From: Bacteroidota bacterium
GTDB lineage: Bacteria > Bacteroidota > Bacteroidia > Bacteroidales > BM520
Assembly: GCA_002748065.1 (NCBI GenBank)
Contig: PDRJ01000038.1
Coordinates: forward strand, 1-51,813
Direction: 5' to 3'
Length of the DNA stretch: 51,813 bases
In this document: piece by piece, positions 43,464 to 51,573 of the stretch
How the letters are laid out: each line of letters opens with the position of its first letter
How positions within the stretch are numbered: the first letter of the stretch is position 1
Translations under genes and position numbers: made by a program
Notes under the pieces: model-generated
The model's database searches: none
What the model was told of the DNA's origin: nothing
Seen by the model: only the letters and a program-made list of their open reading frames with translations

Positions 43464-45052
43464 TGGGTTATCATAGTAAACACACCTTTATGTTCCCTTT
43501 TCAATGGGACTATATTGACAAGAAGAGGGATTTTTACAATAACCGCACCAATTTAGCAGATTTTCAACGCTTGTTTGAGGCTATTGACAACGGTTTTCAA
43601 TTAACACCGTTTAAGATTGGGTATGATGTGGATAAATACAACGAATTCTCATATTTCCACCCTTTTGCCAGAAAAGCACTCTACTATACAGAAGATAATC
43701 GCCTATTGCGCTATTATGAAATAGAGCACCCCAATGGGGAATACCATATTGAATACCTTAAAGAAGGTAACAATACAAAAGCATATGAAAATCAATTATT
43801 AGCACTAACCCTGGATAACATCTGTGTACACGTGTATGCCACGGGAGTGGGCGTAGTCACTTTCAATATAACAAATTATAAATACCCTAATAAAGAAGCT
43901 ATTCTGGCCATAAACGAGTTTGGACGACGAATGTACCCTCAATTTATGTCAAAAGGAAACCGTTTAGCGGCAAAAGGGGTTTTTCTACCCAATCGCCTTT
44001 GGGGTAGAATTGCAGATTTTGAATTTGACGAGGATTTCTCAGCCTATCAATTGGATATACAGACGGATGGCATATTTCTCCCCCCCGACCATATCAAAAA
44101 GGTATTTGGGTATAAGGGAAAGGAACAAATAGGTGATCACGGCCAAAAATTTGTTTTCCGAAAGCGAGAGGAACAGAAAGGAACCATTCGCATTAGCCCG
44201 GTAACCGACGATAGAATGTTTTTTCTATCTCACTACAACAAGGCTGATTTAGTAGATCAGTTGGCGAAGAGGACCGATCCAGAGAAAGAGCCTATAGCGT
44301 ATGCTTTTGAATTAGACAATTTTTGGTATGCCTATATTTTTGGGGACAAAGAGGGACCAAGCATAGCCGATGATAGGATGCAACGAAACGATATTTTAAA
44401 GGCCACCTACACAAGATGGTTGGATACAGAAAAACGAGGATGGGGTTCCGGCTCCTTGTATGGTATAAGTAGAGATTCTTTTGTATCCATAGGAACTGAT
44501 TTCATTGGGCAACATATGCAGACCATGTATTACCAAATGGCTATTCTCTGCCTGGTGCAGAGAGCTTCCATTTTACGATTTAGCTGGGAAATTTCCCAAA
44601 TCATCAATCGGCTATTTGCGAATAAGAAGGTAAAACCGGAACAAGCCATACGAGAACTGTACGAAAACTATATTCGATTTATCAATCAGATCTATTTTCG
44701 TGAAATAACACCACAAATTCAAGGAATCGAGCTATATAACCTATTTCAAAAGGAGATGAACCTGGAAAAAGAGGCTAAAGACTTAGATGGTGAAATGCAA
44801 GAACTCTTCAATTACCTAAGTGTGAAAGAGCAGACTCACTTGGGGCAAATGGCCAACCTGTTCTTGCCCTTGACTCTTTTGATCGGCTTTTTTAGCATGC
44901 ACTCAATCAATGATCATTTTTTTAACCGCAATTTGTCATCAATAGGAATTAACGCAAACCTGACCCTATACGACTTAGTAACTACGATACTTGCCATTTG
45001 GACGATTATAGTTTTTATGCTATTCATCTTTAGAAACAAATTTAAACATTGA
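43463..45052 (+). CDS. corA: CorA-like membrane effector of type III CRISPR system
   Basis: A 529-residue protein with a large soluble N-terminal part and two C-terminal helices: about 463-482 (MANLFLPLTLLIGFFSMHSI) and 504-523. The first ends in GFFSMH, where classical CorA Mg2+ channels have YGMN. The long helical stretch before TM1 fits the CorA stalk. In the Bacteroides fragilis Cmr system, a CorA-family protein is activated by SAM-AMP and damages the membrane. This protein lies at the matching position upstream of cmr genes and overlaps the DEDDh gene by 1 base. The altered GMN motif suggests loss of Mg2+ selectivity. Confidence 0.8.
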   Translation: MGYHSKHTFMFPFQWDYIDKKRDFYNNRTNLADFQRLFEAIDNGFQLTPFKIGYDVDKYNEFSYFHPFARKALYYTEDNRLLRYYEIEHPNGEYHIEYLKEGNNTKAYENQLLALTLDNICVHVYATGVGVVTFNITNYKYPNKEAILAINEFGRRMYPQFMSKGNRLAAKGVFLPNRLWGRIADFEFDEDFSAYQLDIQTDGIFLPPDHIKKVFGYKGKEQIGDHGQKFVFRKREEQKGTIRISPVTDDRMFFLSHYNKADLVDQLAKRTDPEKEPIAYAFELDNFWYAYIFGDKEGPSIADDRMQRNDILKATYTRWLDTEKRGWGSGSLYGISRDSFVSIGTDFIGQHMQTMYYQMAILCLVQRASILRFSWEISQIINRLFANKKVKPEQAIRELYENYIRFINQIYFREITPQIQGIELYNLFQKEMNLEKEAKDLDGEMQELFNYLSVKEQTHLGQMANLFLPLTLLIGFFSMHSINDHFFNRNLSSIGINANLTLYDLVTTILAIWTIIVFMLFIFRNKFKH

Positions 45053-45056
45053 ACTT

Positions 45057-45411
45057 ATGAATGATTTAATATGGGCCGTAGCCATTATTGGCGGAACAAC
45101 TGTAATAACAGTTAGTATTTGGCAATTTTTTGATTGGTATAAAAAAAAGACCGAGTTGAAACACCAAGAGAAGATCGAAGAGATGCGTATAGAAAAGGTA
45201 GAAAGAGCGCGAGAAAAAGGAAGAAAAGATCACACAACTTCAGTTTGACAAAAAGACGATAAAAGAGGAGGTGATCAAAGAGATAAAGGAACTCATTGAT
45301 AGCTTGGTCAAACAACAACTGGATACATCTCTAATTGAACGTATCAAAAGAGTTGAAGAAAAAGTCTCAATACATTGTCTTCCCCAAAAAACAGATAACC
45401 AATGTACATAA
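45057..45411 (+). pseudogene. Small membrane coiled-coil protein with a +1 frameshift
   Basis: The first frame (45057-45248) encodes one N-terminal helix (LIWAVAIIGGTTVITVSIWQFF) and a charged coiled coil, then stops. From about 45215 the +1 frame continues, without a stop, as a Lys/Glu-rich coiled coil (KTIKEEVIKEIKELIDSLVK and following) to a TAA at 45409-45411 that overlaps the cmr1 start by 10 bases. Removing one A from the run near 45220 joins them into about 117 residues. It could be an indel, a sequencing error or programmed frameshifting. I recognise no family. Confidence 0.6.
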
Positions 45412-46517
45412 AAGAATTCACCCTACAACAACACACCCCGATCATCCATTTTCAGGGGAATGAAACAGGAGCCACATTGCGCGCAAGCGAAGTAAAACCC
45501 AAGCTGGATCGGTTTATTATAAAGGAACTGGGAGGTTTTGAAAAAGTAAAAGCAGAGCATCCTGAATGGTTTGCCAACAAACGTCATAGGGCATTGGATT
45601 ATGCCCTCTCTTTTCTATCCATTAACTACCAAAAAGTCCTTATTGAGGAAAACCATAAAAACGCTCCCATGTATTTTGGAAATATGGGAGAGGATACGAA
45701 AGATAAACACTTGGTCTTTTCAGAGGGCGTAAAGGGAAAAATAGCGTGTAAAGACAACCCCCTCTTATCGGAGATAACATCCAAGTTACCTGAATTCTTC
45801 TTTCGAAATAATTTCGGAACAAGGCAAAGCAAGGGATATGGAAGTTTTACTTTGAAAAACAGCGCACTAAATCCAAAAGTATATAAATATCATTTTTCTA
45901 TTGATAACTTAGAAAACAATATAGAAGAAGACTATAAAAAGATCATGTCAAATATTGACTGGTTTTATCAAAGCCTAAGAAGTGGTTTTAACTTAAATAT
46001 CAGAGGAAACAGGATATATCTTAAACCAGCCATATTTCATTATTTAAATAAAAACGGAATTGTTTGGGATAAAAGATCCATAAAAGAAGCCTATTTTAAC
46101 AACAACATCCCTAAAAACAGAAAAAATCATAAAGATTTGTTCGGCTTATCAACGACTGAAAAATGGGGTAGAAATCTCACCATTACCAAGAAAGATGTAC
46201 AAAAAACGATAACACGATTTAAATCACCAATTTTATTCAAACCTATCTACAGCGGTAATTCGGCCATGGTATATTTCGATTACTTTGAGCCGGAATACAT
46301 CAATGATTACAGAGGAAGTAAATTTAACATACAGGCAAACGAGCGTAGCGGATTGGTCTTAGAAATCCCCAACGATTTTAATTTTGACGTTTTTTTCAAT
46401 CATGCTTTTAGTAACGATCTTGGCCCATTAATAGAGGGCGGAGATAATGGATTTCCAAAAACATTAAGAAAAGCATTAATAGCGATATATTCTCAACTCC
46501 AAAAACAACTCTCATGA
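45402..46517 (+). CDS. cmr1: RAMP protein, probable Cmr1
   Basis: A 371-residue protein at the start of the cmr cluster. N-terminal FTLQQHTPIIHFQGNETGATLRASEVKPKLDRFI and the glycine-rich FRNNFGTRQSKGYGSF (about 130-145) indicate a RAMP-fold Cas7-like protein. Position before cas10/cmr2 supports Cmr1, which sits at the 3' end of the target RNA in the Cmr complex. It overlaps cas10 by 4 bases (ATGA). The classic Cmr1 motif is not strong, so subunit naming relies on order. Confidence 0.72.
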   Translation: MYIKEFTLQQHTPIIHFQGNETGATLRASEVKPKLDRFIIKELGGFEKVKAEHPEWFANKRHRALDYALSFLSINYQKVLIEENHKNAPMYFGNMGEDTKDKHLVFSEGVKGKIACKDNPLLSEITSKLPEFFFRNNFGTRQSKGYGSFTLKNSALNPKVYKYHFSIDNLENNIEEDYKKIMSNIDWFYQSLRSGFNLNIRGNRIYLKPAIFHYLNKNGIVWDKRSIKEAYFNNNIPKNRKNHKDLFGLSTTEKWGRNLTITKKDVQKTITRFKSPILFKPIYSGNSAMVYFDYFEPEYINDYRGSKFNIQANERSGLVLEIPNDFNFDVFFNHAFSNDLGPLIEGGDNGFPKTLRKALIAIYSQLQKQLS

Positions 46518-48118
46518 AATACACAGCCATAACCATCGGCCCCATATACAAAACCCTACAACTGGCGCGCAGCACCAAAGCAGTGTGGTCGGCAAGTTAT
46601 CTGTTTTCATATTTAATGAAACAGATCTACAAAGAGGTAATAACCGAAATAAAAAAGGAGGCTATTCTACTACCATTTATATCTGACGATATGCTACAAG
46701 AGAGAATCCACAAAAAAGTGGGATTATTCCCCGATAGAATTATTTTTGAAGGGACATTGAAGGATTTTGAGGCGTTGAGAGAGAGGGTTGTTTCAAATCT
46801 CGCAAACATCATTACCCAAGATATACAAAAAGAGGCACGTAAGGAGATACGTAAGGATACGATAAAAAAACATTTGAAACACTACCTCACCATAAAAGCA
46901 GTAAGCAAAGAGATAGAGGCGGGAACAGGTAATGCTGTTGAGATAATGAATGAATATCTAACTATTCAGGAACTGCAACAACAAACAAGTCCCTCCACTT
47001 TCACCAATTGTCTATCCGACTTTTTCGAACTTAGAGACAACGGTTACAACACTTTTATACAAAATGAGTTTGAACGACAACCGTTTAAAAGCATCAGTGA
47101 GATAGCTACATCTCTGTTAAATCACACCATAAGGGAAGATAATCAAGATACGTTTTACCTTAAACTTGAACAGGAGTGCAAGGACTATAAACCTATCCAT
47201 AAATACATTGCAGTCGTTCAAGCCGACGGGGATAATATCGGGAGCTTAATTACAAAGTTAGGGGAAAAGTCCAAAGACTTCAAAAGAGATATTCGATCTT
47301 TTTCTGAGAAACTGTACCATTTTTCATTGCAAGCATTGGAGATTATCAACAAATGGAAGGGAACTCCCATATATGTAGGTGGAGATGATTTATTATTTTT
47401 TGCACCCGTTGCCGAAGTGAAAAACCAGAAAACAGAAAAAACCATTCTGAATATTTGCAACGAAATCTCTGGCAAATTTGATACCCTTATCACCCAAAAG
47501 TATACAAAGTTAAAGTTGAAAAAAGATCCGACTATCTCCTTTGGCATTAACATCTCATACTATAAATTCCCCTTAGACCAATCGCTAAAACTGGCTTACA
47601 AACAATTATCCAAAGCCAAAGAGGGTAACAAAAATGCGATTGCCCTTAATATTACCAAACATAGCGGACAAAGCTTTGAAGCTGTTTTTCAACAGGATAA
47701 AAAATCTTTTACACAATTAACAGATTTTCTCAAACAAAGTGAAAAACCGTTTTTTGCGAACTTCATGTATAAGCTGGAAACACTAAAAACCATATTTAAC
47801 GAGATTGGCAGCATAGAGGAAGAAGAAAAAGAAAAAGAAAAAGAAAGCAAAAGCAAAAGCAAAAGCAAAAGCAAAAACAAAAGAAACGACCGCTTTAAAG
47901 CGTTTTACAATAACTTCTTTAACGAAGATATCCACAAGGAGAGTAAGAAAAAAGATGGCTTTCTTGATAATATATTAGAACTAACCAAACTTCTCTACAC
48001 GGAAAATAACTTGGCAAACGCAACGATAGAGGAACGCGAGCAATTGAACGAAAAAAACATCGCAACACTATATGGCGGATTACGTTATTATCATTTTATC
48101 CACGCGAAAAAGGAGTAA
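46514..48118 (+). CDS. cmr2: Cas10/Cmr2, HD-less signalling subunit
   Basis: A 534-residue large subunit, short for Cmr2, lacking an HD nuclease domain, which suggests signalling only. Palm motifs are VVQADGDNIGSLI (Asp pair at about 238-240) and YVGGDDLLFF (GGDD at 289-292); these would polymerise or conjugate the nucleotide messenger. With CorA, this Cas10 is expected to join ATP and SAM into SAM-AMP. A low-complexity Lys/Glu/Ser linker at about 435-458 is encoded by an AAAAGC repeat. Family usual length is about 800 or more. Confidence 0.9.
   Translation: MKYTAITIGPIYKTLQLARSTKAVWSASYLFSYLMKQIYKEVITEIKKEAILLPFISDDMLQERIHKKVGLFPDRIIFEGTLKDFEALRERVVSNLANIITQDIQKEARKEIRKDTIKKHLKHYLTIKAVSKEIEAGTGNAVEIMNEYLTIQELQQQTSPSTFTNCLSDFFELRDNGYNTFIQNEFERQPFKSISEIATSLLNHTIREDNQDTFYLKLEQECKDYKPIHKYIAVVQADGDNIGSLITKLGEKSKDFKRDIRSFSEKLYHFSLQALEIINKWKGTPIYVGGDDLLFFAPVAEVKNQKTEKTILNICNEISGKFDTLITQKYTKLKLKKDPTISFGINISYYKFPLDQSLKLAYKQLSKAKEGNKNAIALNITKHSGQSFEAVFQQDKKSFTQLTDFLKQSEKPFFANFMYKLETLKTIFNEIGSIEEEEKEKEKESKSKSKSKSKNKRNDRFKAFYNNFFNEDIHKESKKKDGFLDNILELTKLLYTENNLANATIEEREQLNEKNIATLYGGLRYYHFIHAKKE
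47816..47887 (+). repeat. Purine-rich microsatellite within cas10
   Basis: GAAAAA repeats followed by about five AAAAGC hexamers encode the EKEKESKSKSK linker. Being multiples of three, length changes keep the frame, so unit number can vary without loss of the gene. Confidence 0.8.
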
Positions 48119-48121
48119 ATT

Positions 48122-49192
48122 ATGACACAATATTTGATAAAAATCAGGCCCTTAGATAAATTCTTCTTTGGTACGGGAAAGGAGTTTGGGACCCATAACC
48201 AAAATTATTTCGTAGAATCGGGTTATTTGCCGCAACAAACCACCTTATTAGGGATGTTGCGTTATGAATTGCTGAAAAAAGCAGACAAAAGTATTTTTGA
48301 GAACAATACGATTCAACATAGCGAAAAAGCCAACGCATTGATTGGTAACAAAAGTTTTACGTACAACAAAGACAATGATTTTGGCAAGATAGACGCTATC
48401 TCATCCCTGTTTTTAATGAAAGGGGATGAAAAATTATTCCCACAAAGCAAAGAATACATCAAAAGTGGAGAAAAAGAATACCAGTATTTGAAGTTTTCAT
48501 TTCACCATGACTTGCCCTACATAAAAGGTTATGATCCCAAAATAGGGATTGCCGATGTTTGGTCAGACCGTAACGGAAACATCTTTTCCTATGGTGATAT
48601 TTTCATAAAGCATCAACAAACAGGTATCAAAAAACCTGACTTTAAGGCCAAAGAAAAAGTTCAAGAAAAGGCATTTTATGTGCAAACATTTTACAAAATG
48701 AAAAAAGATTTCTGTTTTGCCTTTTACGCAAGTTTTAATGATGAGGTAGATTTAGGAAATTCTATCGTTATCTTGGGAGGAGAACGTCAACTATTTGAGA
48801 TGAAAGTTGAGATTCAAAACGATGACAGAATATTCCTTTTCAACTCTTCATCAGTCGATAAAGCCATCTTATTATCCGATGCCTATATTGAGGAAGAGTT
48901 GGGTAATATTTGTGATTTTGCCATTACGGATATTGTCAATTTCAGATGTTTACGAGCCGAAATGGGCAAGACGAAAAAATACTACTCCATTAAACAAGAC
49001 AACGAGAATCAAGAGAAATACAAAGAAAACAACTTGCATAAATCGGAAGAGTTACAGCTCTATACCAAAGGTTCTGTCTTTTACTTTAAAACCAAAGAGA
49101 AACAGGAAGCCTTTGAAAAAGCAATAAAAAGTGAACACCGTTTTCAAAAAATAGGATACAACAGTTATAAAATTCAAAATAAACAATCATGA
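48122..49192 (+). CDS. cmr3: CRISPR type III-B RAMP protein Cmr3
   Basis: A 356-residue Cas5-like subunit that binds the crRNA 5' tag. The N-terminal RPLDKFFFGTGKEF and YLPQQTTLLGMLRYELL are Cmr3 hallmarks. It starts 3 bases after cas10 and overlaps cmr4 by 4 bases. Confidence 0.87.
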   Translation: MTQYLIKIRPLDKFFFGTGKEFGTHNQNYFVESGYLPQQTTLLGMLRYELLKKADKSIFENNTIQHSEKANALIGNKSFTYNKDNDFGKIDAISSLFLMKGDEKLFPQSKEYIKSGEKEYQYLKFSFHHDLPYIKGYDPKIGIADVWSDRNGNIFSYGDIFIKHQQTGIKKPDFKAKEKVQEKAFYVQTFYKMKKDFCFAFYASFNDEVDLGNSIVILGGERQLFEMKVEIQNDDRIFLFNSSSVDKAILLSDAYIEEELGNICDFAITDIVNFRCLRAEMGKTKKYYSIKQDNENQEKYKENNLHKSEELQLYTKGSVFYFKTKEKQEAFEKAIKSEHRFQKIGYNSYKIQNKQS

Positions 49193-49956
49193 CAACAAGA
49201 GCTTATTTAATCACATGTTTAACCAATATGCATGTAGGCGTTGGCGGAACAAACTACGATATCATAGATAATGCCGTACAAAGAGATGTAACAACGGGGC
49301 TTCCAACCATTTTTTCGTCAAGTTTGAAAGGGGCATTAAGAGAATATTGCAGACACTATGGTCTAAAAAAGGAGGATATAAATTATATCTTTGGATCGGA
49401 CGAAAAAGGGGAATCAAATGTGGGGAATTACAACATATTACCTGCCGATTTATTGTCATTTCCCGTACGGGCAAAAGGTATTCCCTATTACAACGCAACA
49501 GCAAAAGAGTTAATAGCACAAATCAATTACACAGGCAAAGCTTTGGGCTTAGACCATCTCATCGATTTTTCGGAAGAAGGCGAAATGGAAAAGCCTAAAA
49601 CAAAGCGTGAAGGACAACGCTTAGAAGAGTACACTTCCATTGGGGGGTTAGCGGCAACAAACCAATATATTGGTGATAATATTGCCGTATTTCATTATAA
49701 CGACTTGCAATACTTAACCGAGAGGTTGCCTGTGATTGCCCGGAATCAATTAGAAAATGGCCAAAGCAAAAATTTGTGGTATGAAGAAGTGGTACCCAAG
49801 GCTTCGCGATTTGTATTCTTTGTAAAAATAGAAGAGAACAACGCCGAGCGACTACAAGCATTCGAAGCGTTGATCACCAAAAATCCGGTGCAAATAGGGG
49901 CCAATGGCTCCATAGGTTATGGGTTTTGTTGCATTTCAAAAATAGAGCAGTCATGA
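49189..49956 (+). CDS. cmr4: CRISPR type III-B RAMP protein Cmr4
   Basis: A 255-residue Cas7-like backbone subunit that cuts target RNA every 6 nucleotides. N-terminal HVGVGGTNYDIIDNAVQRD has Asp27 in the catalytic position of Cmr4 (D-x-P-x-x-R type), followed by the RAMP motif SSSLKGALREY. Length is somewhat short. It overlaps cmr3 and cmr5 by 4 bases each. Confidence 0.9.
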   Translation: MTTRAYLITCLTNMHVGVGGTNYDIIDNAVQRDVTTGLPTIFSSSLKGALREYCRHYGLKKEDINYIFGSDEKGESNVGNYNILPADLLSFPVRAKGIPYYNATAKELIAQINYTGKALGLDHLIDFSEEGEMEKPKTKREGQRLEEYTSIGGLAATNQYIGDNIAVFHYNDLQYLTERLPVIARNQLENGQSKNLWYEEVVPKASRFVFFVKIEENNAERLQAFEALITKNPVQIGANGSIGYGFCCISKIEQS

Positions 49957-50381
49957 AAAAACAGGATATCATCAACAACTATATTCCCGGGGCCATGAAA
50001 GCCATTAAAGAAGTGGGAATCGCTAATGAAGAAGGGATCGTTCAAGGAGTATACGAAAGCTATATTGCAGGTTTTGGCGCCAGTATTCGCCAGTCCGGCT
50101 TGTTGCCAACGCTAATATTCTTTAATAATAATGAAGGGAAACAGGGAGAAAGTTCCAAATGGTTACGCGCCATACTTTATGTTTTGGAGGGAGAGACAAC
50201 GGACGATGACATGGATTTGATTCAATATGTAATCAAAAAAACAAAAAAAACAGAACAAGCTAACTATCGTCAAACCGATCTGGATCTGTATAAGTTACAC
50301 CAGATACAAAGCGATATCGAACATATTGTTTCTGCCCTAAAATTAGCCGTAAGAACGTTTAACATAGCAAAAGATGAATAA
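49953..50381 (+). CDS. cmr5: CRISPR type III-B small subunit Cmr5
   Basis: A 142-residue helical small subunit (Cas11-like) that lines the target RNA. It contains VYESYIAGFGASIRQSGLLPTLIFF, the conserved Cmr5 block, near 36-60. The ATG at 49953 overlaps the cmr4 stop (ATGA); an upstream in-frame TTG (49926) is unlikely. It overlaps cmr6 by 8 bases. Confidence 0.88.
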   Translation: MKKQDIINNYIPGAMKAIKEVGIANEEGIVQGVYESYIAGFGASIRQSGLLPTLIFFNNNEGKQGESSKWLRAILYVLEGETTDDDMDLIQYVIKKTKKTEQANYRQTDLDLYKLHQIQSDIEHIVSALKLAVRTFNIAKDE

Positions 50382-51573
50382 TTTAGGACTGCTCTACAAC
50401 AGAGTATATTTTGAGGGAATAACCTTCCGTCAAAATGGAGAATTTGTATTGGAGGCATCCTCCATCATGGAAGAGATAAAAAGGGAAAAATTAGATTACA
50501 AAAGCTCCTCTCTGGAGACAGAAACACCTGTTTTGTCAGAAAATCAGGTGTTTGGGGAAAAGTTAGATTACGAAATCTCCTCCCTGGAGACAACACAAAC
50601 CTTCAAATTAAAAACTGTTTATCCGGGATTGTTGTATGGTGCAGGGTATCAACACGAGATAGGAGGACAGCAAAACGAATTTAAACTCGGTTTTTATTTT
50701 GACTATACGAGAGGGCTTCCCATCATAAACGGTTCTTCCATAAAAGGAGTCTTAAGAGCAGGTTGTGAAAGCAGGAAGGGCTATATAACAACGATCCTAA
50801 AGGAACGATTGCACATAGATTTACCGGCCGATTTTAAAGAAAAAGAGTTTATAAAAACGGTTTTTGAAGGCAAAGATACCTCCATATACCAAAGAGATAT
50901 CTTCTTTGAGGCCACCCCATTGTCTTCCGAGAAGACACTATTGGGTTCGGATTATATCACAACACATCATGAAAATCCTTTGCAAGACCCTAACCCGGTA
51001 CAATTTTTACGCATAAACGGAGAGGTAACTTACCAATTTCAATTTGATTTGAAGGAGAGTAATGGCCTAACGGCAGACCATAAAAAAGAGCTGTTTAAAC
51101 AAATTATATTGGACTTGGGAGTGGGTGCTAAAACAAATGTGGGGTATGGACAATTTGAGGAGGTTTCGGAAGAAGCACTAAAAGAGGCACAAAGAAAAGA
51201 GCAAGAGCGCAAAGAGAGAGAGGAAAAGCAAAGGGAACAGAAACGAATAAGAGAAGAAAAGGAACAACATCCTCCCTACAGAGCTTGTGGCTCAAGAGCA
51301 ACCCTCTACAAAAAAGATGATAGAGTAGAGGTAACAATCATAGAAGAGGGAGCGTATGTTAGGATGCAAGACCAAGAGGGTAGTATTTTTGCAAAGTCTA
51401 AGGAAAATATCATCAAGAAGTTTAATGAAAGATTGGAAAAGAAACGCAAGAAAAAACCGAATATCCAATTTAAAGAGTTGGAAAGGGGAATGAAGGTGAC
51501 CATTCGTTTTAATGAGGATTTGACCACAGATAGGGTCAATTTTACCGTATTACCCGTTATTGCACAAGAATAA
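50374..51573 (+). CDS. cmr6: CRISPR type III-B RAMP protein Cmr6 with long C-terminal extension
   Basis: A 399-residue protein. The RAMP core (about 75-262) contains LYGAGYQHEIGGQQNEFKLG, PIINGSSIKGVLRAG and a terminal GVGAKTNVGYGQF. The N-terminal insert (39-74) has the repeated piece KLDY-x-x-SSLET twice. Residues about 264-298 form a charged coiled coil (KEQERKEREEKQREQK) and about 303-396 form a compact beta-rich, OB-like unit (YKKDDRVEVTIIEEGAYVRM), not part of ordinary Cmr6 as I know it. It ends the operon. Confidence 0.87.
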   Translation: MNNLGLLYNRVYFEGITFRQNGEFVLEASSIMEEIKREKLDYKSSSLETETPVLSENQVFGEKLDYEISSLETTQTFKLKTVYPGLLYGAGYQHEIGGQQNEFKLGFYFDYTRGLPIINGSSIKGVLRAGCESRKGYITTILKERLHIDLPADFKEKEFIKTVFEGKDTSIYQRDIFFEATPLSSEKTLLGSDYITTHHENPLQDPNPVQFLRINGEVTYQFQFDLKESNGLTADHKKELFKQIILDLGVGAKTNVGYGQFEEVSEEALKEAQRKEQERKEREEKQREQKRIREEKEQHPPYRACGSRATLYKKDDRVEVTIIEEGAYVRMQDQEGSIFAKSKENIIKKFNERLEKKRKKKPNIQFKELERGMKVTIRFNEDLTTDRVNFTVLPVIAQE

